Source: Cellulomonas sp. Leaf334
Lineage (GTDB): Bacteria; Actinomycetota; Actinomycetes; Actinomycetales; Cellulomonadaceae
Assembly: GCF_001424195.1 (NCBI RefSeq)
Contig: NZ_LMOO01000005.1
Span: forward strand, 758,653-822,652
Length of the DNA: 64,000 nucleotides
Reading direction: 5' to 3'
Part shown: positions 59,998 to 64,000 of the stretch, in pieces
Position numbering within the stretch: the first letter of the stretch is position 1
How the letters are laid out: the number at the start of each line of letters is the position of its first letter
The notes under the pieces: generated by a model
The model's database searches: none
Seen by the model: only the letters and a program-made list of their open reading frames with translations
Told to the model about the DNA's origin: nothing
Made by a program: the position numbers and the translations under genes

Positions 59998-61612
59998 GCA
60001 ACCCCGCGCGCTCGTCGACCTGCACGGGCGCAGCCCGTGGAGCATCCTGCCCGCCCTGTGCCTCGGCTTCTTCATGATCATGGTGGACACCACGATCGTG
60101 AACATCGCCATCCCGTCGCTCGTCGCAGCGTTCGACGCCGACCTGACGGCGGTCGGCTGGGTGAACAGCGCCTACCTGCTCACGTTCGCGACGCTGCTGC
60201 TGGTCACCGGCCGGCTGGGCGACCGGTTCGGCCCGCGCCCTGTGTTCGTCCTCGGACTCGTCATCTTCACCGTCACGTCCCTGCTCTGCGGGCTGTCGGG
60301 GTCGATCGAGATGCTCATCGCCGCCCGCGCGCTCCAGGGCGTCGGTGCCGCGCTGATGACCCCGCAGACCATGTCGATGATCACCCGGGTCTTCCCGCCG
60401 CAGAAGCGTGGTGCGGCGATGGGCCTGTGGGGTGCCGTCGCCGGCATCGCGACGATCACCGGCCCGGTGCTCGGCGGCCTGCTCGTCCAGACGGTCGGCT
60501 GGGAGTGGATCTTCTACGTCAACATCCCCGTCGGCGCCGTCGCCCTCGTGCTCGCGCTGCGGACCCTGCCCACGCTCGCCACGGCGAACAGGTCGTTCGA
60601 CGGCCTCGGTGTCCTCCTCTCCGTCGTCGGCATGTTCCTCGTCGTGTTCGGTCTCCAGGAGGGGGCGACCTACGCCTGGGGGACCATCACCGGACCGATC
60701 ACGGTGTGGGGCGTCATCGGCGCCGGGCTGCTCGTGCTCGTCGGCTTCGTGCTCTGGCAGCGCCACCGCGGCAGCGACGCGCTGCTCCCGCTGACCCTGT
60801 TCCACAGCCGGAACTTCTCGCTGTCCAACGTGGCCGGCGGTGCCGTGACGTTCGCGATGATCGGCATCTTCTTCCCGTTCACGCTGTTCCTGCAGGAGGT
60901 GCTCGGCCTGAGCCCGCTGAACGCGGCGCTCGTCGGGCTGCCCGGCTCGCTCCTGTCCGGGGTCGTCGCCCCCTTCGCGGGCCGGCTGTCCGACAAGGTC
61001 GCCGGGAAGTGGGTCGTCGCCAGCGGGTTCGCCATCCTCTCGGTCGCGATCACGTGGCTCGCGCTCGCCGTCCAGCCGGACGCTCCGGTGTGGCACCTCG
61101 TCCTGCCGATGACCCTGTTCGGCATCGGCACCGGCGCGCTGTTCTCGCCGCTGGCCAACCTGGCCACCTCGGGGCTCGACGGCCGGACCGCGGGCGCCGG
61201 TGCGGGGGCGTTCAACACGACCCGGCAGATCGGCGGCGTCATCGGCTCCGCCGCGATCGTCGCGATGCTCACGTCGCGGCTCGCCGTCACCATCCCGGCC
61301 GCCGCGGAGGCCGCCGCCGACCAGGTGCCCGAGCAGTTCCGCCGGTCGTTCGTCGACGGGTTCGCGTCGGGGGACTTCGCGAGCGGTGCGGCCCCGCAGC
61401 TGCCCTCGTCGGTGCCGGCGGACGTCGCAGCGCAGATCGGGCAGGTCGCACAGCAGGCGGTGCACAGCGGGTTCGCGACCGCCGTGACGCAGACGATGCT
61501 GCTCACGGTCGCGGTGCTGGTGCTGGGGCTCGTCTCCAGCCTCGCCATGAAGGGTGGCCGTCCGGTGCACCACGCGCCGGCGGCAGCAGCGAAGGTCCCC
61601 GCCGAGGTCTGA
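59987..61612 (+). CDS. DHA2-type MFS drug exporter (14 helices)
   Basis: A 541-residue membrane protein. ATG 59987 lies inside padR with GAGGAC upstream. Fourteen helices are expected; the first contains FFMIMVDTTIVNIAIPSL, the DHA2 signature. Motif A is GRLGDRFGPRPVF and motif C is LGGLLVQTVGWEWIFYVNIP, which together fit the EmrB/QacA-like drug:H+ antiporters. A soluble Ala/Pro-rich segment precedes the last helix. Substrates are not predictable; the PadR partner implies induction by a toxic compound. It is closed by a strong hairpin. Confidence 0.92.
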   Translation: MSSEQPRALVDLHGRSPWSILPALCLGFFMIMVDTTIVNIAIPSLVAAFDADLTAVGWVNSAYLLTFATLLLVTGRLGDRFGPRPVFVLGLVIFTVTSLLCGLSGSIEMLIAARALQGVGAALMTPQTMSMITRVFPPQKRGAAMGLWGAVAGIATITGPVLGGLLVQTVGWEWIFYVNIPVGAVALVLALRTLPTLATANRSFDGLGVLLSVVGMFLVVFGLQEGATYAWGTITGPITVWGVIGAGLLVLVGFVLWQRHRGSDALLPLTLFHSRNFSLSNVAGGAVTFAMIGIFFPFTLFLQEVLGLSPLNAALVGLPGSLLSGVVAPFAGRLSDKVAGKWVVASGFAILSVAITWLALAVQPDAPVWHLVLPMTLFGIGTGALFSPLANLATSGLDGRTAGAGAGAFNTTRQIGGVIGSAAIVAMLTSRLAVTIPAAAEAAADQVPEQFRRSFVDGFASGDFASGAAPQLPSSVPADVAAQIGQVAQQAVHSGFATAVTQTMLLTVAVLVLGLVSSLAMKGGRPVHHAPAAAAKVPAEV

Positions 61613-61617
61613 CGGGT

Positions 61618-61657
61618 ACGACGAAGGCCCCGGGGCGATCCCCGGGGCCTTCGTCGT
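61618..61657. terminator. 18-bp perfect hairpin, bidirectional terminator
   Basis: Arms 61618-61635 and 61640-61657 (ACGACGAAGGCCCCGGGG and its complement) with a 4-nt CGAT loop. It follows the exporter stop by 5 nt and precedes the convergent fumC stop by 4 nt. Confidence 0.88.
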
Positions 61658-61661
61658 CGGC

Positions 61662-63059
61662 TCAGGCCTGCGGCGGCCTCGTCATGCTCAGCACGTCCAG
61701 TGCGCTGTCGAGCTGCTCCTCGGTGACCTCGCCGCGCTCCACGAAGCCCAGGTCGATCACGGCCGCCCGCACCGTGATCCCGTGCTTCACGGCGTGCTTG
61801 GCGATCTTCGCGGCGGCCTCGTACCCGATCACGCGGTTCAGCGGCGTGACGATCGACGGCGACGACTCGGCCAGCGCGCGGGCGCGCTCCACGTTGGCGA
61901 CGAGCCCGACCACGGTCTTGTCCGCGAGCAGCCGCGACGCGTTCGCGAGCAGCCGTACCGACTCCAGCACGCCCGCCGCGATCACGGGGATCTGTACGTT
62001 GAGCTCGAACGACCCGCTCGCACCGGCCCACGCGACGGTGGCGTCGTTCCCGACGACCCGCGCCGCGACCATGAGCACGGCCTCGGGGATCACCGGGTTG
62101 ACCTTGCCGGGCATGATCGACGAGCCCGGCTGCAGGTCGGGGATCGCGATCTCGCCGAGGCCCGTGTTCGGGCCGGAGCCCATCCAGCGCAGGTCGTTGC
62201 AGATCTTGGTGAGGCTGACCGCGATGGTGCGCAGCGCACCGGACAGCTCGACCAGCCCGTCGCGCGAGCTCTGCGCCTCGAAGTGGTCGCGCGCCTCGGT
62301 CAGCGGCAGCCCGGTGTCCTCGCGGAGCAGCGCGATGACGCGCTGCGGGAAGCCGGCCGGGGTGTTGATGCCGGTGCCGACCGCGGTACCGCCCAGCGGG
62401 ACCTCGGCGGTGCGGGGGAGCGCCGACTCGAGCCGCTCGATGCCGTACCGGACCGCGGCCGCGTACCCGCCGAACTCCTGCCCGAGCGTCACCGGGGTGG
62501 CGTCCATGAGGTGCGTCCGGCCGGACTTCACGACGGTCGCCCACTCGACGGACTTCGCCTCGAGCGCCTCGGCCAGGTGCGCCAGCGCCGGGATCAGGTC
62601 GCGGACGACGCCCGCCGTCGCGGCCACGTGCACCGACGTCGGGAACACGTCGTTCGACGACTGCGACGCGTTCACGTGGTCGTTCGGGTGCACGTCGCGC
62701 CCGAGGCGTCGCGTCGCCAGGGTCGCGAGGACCTCGTTGGTGTTCATGTTCGAGCTGGTGCCCGAGCCGGTCTGGTAGACGTCGATCGGGAAGTCGCCGT
62801 CGTGGGCACCGCTCGCGACGTCGTCGGCGGCAGCGACGATCGCGTCGGCGACGTCCTGCTCCAGCACGCCCAGCTCGGCGTTCGCGCGGGCCGCGGCCTT
62901 CTTGATGCGGGCCAGCGCCTCGATGTGGCTGCGCTCGAGGCGGCTGCCGGAGATCGGGAAGTTCTCGACCGCCCGCTGGGTCTGTGCGCGGTAGAGGGCG
63001 TCGACGGGGACGCGCACCTCACCCATCGTGTCGTGCTCGATGCGGAACTCAGAAGTCAT
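61662..63059 (-). CDS. fumC: Class II fumarate hydratase
   Basis: A 465-residue TCA-cycle enzyme converting fumarate to malate. The fumarase/aspartase signature [12 protein letters not shown] is intact, with [33 protein letters not shown] and the tail [19 protein letters not shown] in order. Start choice: ATG 63059 has GGATGG at the right distance and gives the usual FumC beginning [21 protein letters not shown] 63068 is less likely. In Mycobacterium tuberculosis fum (Rv1098c) also lies beyond phoH2. The carbonic anhydrase gene ends 22 nt upstream. Confidence 0.95.
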   Translation of the reverse strand: MTSEFRIEHDTMGEVRVPVDALYRAQTQRAVENFPISGSRLERSHIEALARIKKAAARANAELGVLEQDVADAIVAAADDVASGAHDGDFPIDVYQTGSGTSSNMNTNEVLATLATRRLGRDVHPNDHVNASQSSNDVFPTSVHVAATAGVVRDLIPALAHLAEALEAKSVEWATVVKSGRTHLMDATPVTLGQEFGGYAAAVRYGIERLESALPRTAEVPLGGTAVGTGINTPAGFPQRVIALLREDTGLPLTEARDHFEAQSSRDGLVELSGALRTIAVSLTKICNDLRWMGSGPNTGLGEIAIPDLQPGSSIMPGKVNPVIPEAVLMVAARVVGNDATVAWAGASGSFELNVQIPVIAAGVLESVRLLANASRLLADKTVVGLVANVERARALAESSPSIVTPLNRVIGYEAAAKIAKHAVKHGITVRAAVIDLGFVERGEVTEEQLDSALDVLSMTRPPQA

Positions 63060-63081
63060 GCGAGCCATCCTGCCGCACCTG

Positions 63082-63717
63082 TCAGGCCCCGACGTCCCCC
63101 AGCGACTCCGTCAGGTGCACGGTCCCGTCGGCCAGCGTGTACTCGAGCCCGATGATCGCCACGCGGCCCTCGGAGACGGACTCCGCGAGCGAGCGTGAGT
63201 ACCCCTGGATCATCTGCACGGTGTGCCGCACGTGCTCGTGGCCGAGCACCGCGGGGTCCAGGGTGCCCAGCGCGCCCAGGCCGCCGCCGCCCAGGTTGAC
63301 GATGCTGGGGATGACCCGGTCGACGATCGCGCGCACGAACCCGGTCGGCAGCTCACCGGTCGTCAGCGCGGTCGTCGCGGCGGCGACCGCGCCGCAGCTG
63401 TCGTGACCGAGGACCACGACCAGCGACGCCCCGAGCACGTCGACGCCGTACTCGATGGACCCGACGACCGTCGTGTCGAGCACGTGGCCGGCGGTGCGGA
63501 CCACGAACACGTCGCCGAGGCCCTGGTCGAAGATGATCTCGGCGGCCACCCGGGAGTCCGAGCAGCCGAAGATCACCGCGAACGGGTGCTGGGCGACGCT
63601 GAGCTCGGAGCGGTGGTCGACGCCCTGCGACGGGTGGATCATCTCGCCGCGGACGAACCGCTCGTTCCCCTCGCGCAGCGCGGACCAGGCTTCGGCAGGT
63701 GTGGTGGGACGAGGCAC
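63082..63717 (-). CDS. Beta-class carbonic anhydrase
   Basis: A 211-residue zinc enzyme interconverting CO2 and bicarbonate. The zinc ligands are Cys in [10 protein letters not shown] (about 51, with the Asp-Arg dyad), and His-x-x-Cys in [10 protein letters not shown] (about 106-109). Length and the [10 protein letters not shown] segment match mycobacterial CanB (Rv3588c), whose start aligns with GTG 63717; ATG 63738 would add seven residues and cannot be excluded. Neither start has a strong ribosome-binding site. It precedes fumC on the same strand. Confidence 0.93.
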   Translation of the reverse strand: MPRPTTPAEAWSALREGNERFVRGEMIHPSQGVDHRSELSVAQHPFAVIFGCSDSRVAAEIIFDQGLGDVFVVRTAGHVLDTTVVGSIEYGVDVLGASLVVVLGHDSCGAVAAATTALTTGELPTGFVRAIVDRVIPSIVNLGGGGLGALGTLDPAVLGHEHVRHTVQMIQGYSRSLAESVSEGRVAIIGLEYTLADGTVHLTESLGDVGA

Positions 63718-63834
63718 GGCGCCATGCTCGCAGGTCATGCGGCGAAACGGGAGACCGTCTCCGGTGGCGGGCACCCGACGGGGGGAGTAGCAAAGGACCT
63801 GAGGCGACGACGTCTCGGTCTCGGGAGGTGTTCC

Positions 63835-64000
63835 GTGCGACGACGCACACGAGCTCTCGCCCTCGTCCTCGGTGCTGCGGTCGCTGCTCCGCTGGCGGCG
63901 TGCGCGGGATCCGGCGACGGCACCCCGGTGCTCACCTGGTACATCAACCCGGACGACGGCGGCCAGGCCACCATCGCCCAGGAGTGCACGGAGTCCGCGG
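63835..64000 (+). CDS. ABC transporter sugar-binding lipoprotein (5' part only)
   Basis: GTG 63835 follows a strong GGGAGG site and the frame is open to the window edge, so 55 residues are seen. It begins RRRTRALALVLGAAVAAP and has the lipobox LAAC at about 21-24, an export signal that anchors the protein by lipid. The mature start, VLTWYINPDDGGQATIAQEC, matches periplasmic-type solute-binding proteins of carbohydrate (maltose/trehalose-like) importers. Substrate cannot be judged from this fragment. Diverges from the carbonic anhydrase gene. Confidence 0.75.
   Translation, partial: MRRRTRALALVLGAAVAAPLAACAGSGDGTPVLTWYINPDDGGQATIAQECTESA

Noticed and set aside
55894-60111. Upstream in-frame extension of the 53107 permease to over 2,300 codons
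   Set aside because: The added part runs antisense or out of frame through the neighbouring permease and padR and has no family resemblance; ATG 55893 with ATGA overlap is the start.

Overview
The window is very GC-rich DNA with dense, short-spaced genes, many GTG starts and overlapping ATGA/GTGA junctions. It encodes mycothiol metabolism (Mca), an IniB-domain protein, and secreted hydrolases with signal peptides and many carbohydrate-binding or Ig-like modules. This points to a plant-polysaccharide-degrading actinobacterium, most likely Cellulomonas or a close relative of the Cellulomonadaceae. No rRNA, tRNA, IS element, prophage or CRISPR array was seen.

Layout. (1) 1-3.8 kb: an IniB-like protein, cut by the window edge, diverges from a large STAND/LuxR-type regulator. 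(2) 3.9-15.6 kb: an arabinose-glycan block with a giant secreted glycosidase, a multimodular GH43, a GH43 endo-arabinanase with a ricin-type lectin domain, a LacI-type operator and a SemiSWEET-like protein. (3) 15.7-23.1 kb: VOC protein, siderophore-interacting reductase, orphan RND exporter, ABC-2 exporter pair and a BI-1 family protein. (4) 23.2-50.0 kb: a housekeeping backbone whose order (cbs, metB, greA, DUF4307, mca, hemolysin III, cis-prenyltransferase, phoH, later fumC) recalls the Rv1072-Rv1101 region of Mycobacterium tuberculosis as I remember it. Accessory genes are inserted into it: CE7 esterase, TetR/hydrolase, MerR/transglutaminase, alditol oxidase, msrA, and an AraC-GH35-DUF5107 locus. 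(5) 50.1-61.6 kb: a His-rich MarR/methyltransferase pair, a four-gene MacB/FtsX-type ABC system, and a PadR-DHA2 exporter unit. (6) 61.6-64 kb: fumC, beta-carbonic anhydrase and the start of a sugar-binding lipoprotein gene.

How the genes work together. Extracellular arabinan or arabinogalactan-like material would be attacked by the 3.9-15.1 kb enzymes and deacetylated oligosaccharides handled by the CE7 esterase. A cytoplasmic GH35 is translationally coupled to a DUF5107-TPR protein and probably processes imported galactosides, under a divergent AraC regulator that is frameshifted here. Cystathionine beta-synthase and cystathionine gamma-synthase are sulfur-metabolism genes. Mca, MsrA and a SelW-like CxxC protein serve redox defence.

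Regulation visible in the sequence includes several probable leaderless promoters (-10 hexamer 6-7 nt before the start codon) between 27 and 40 kb, a MerR-type 19-bp-spacer promoter, and palindromic operators for TetR, MarR, PadR and an unknown factor before the hemolysin III gene. Long GC-rich hairpins lie between or after transcription units.
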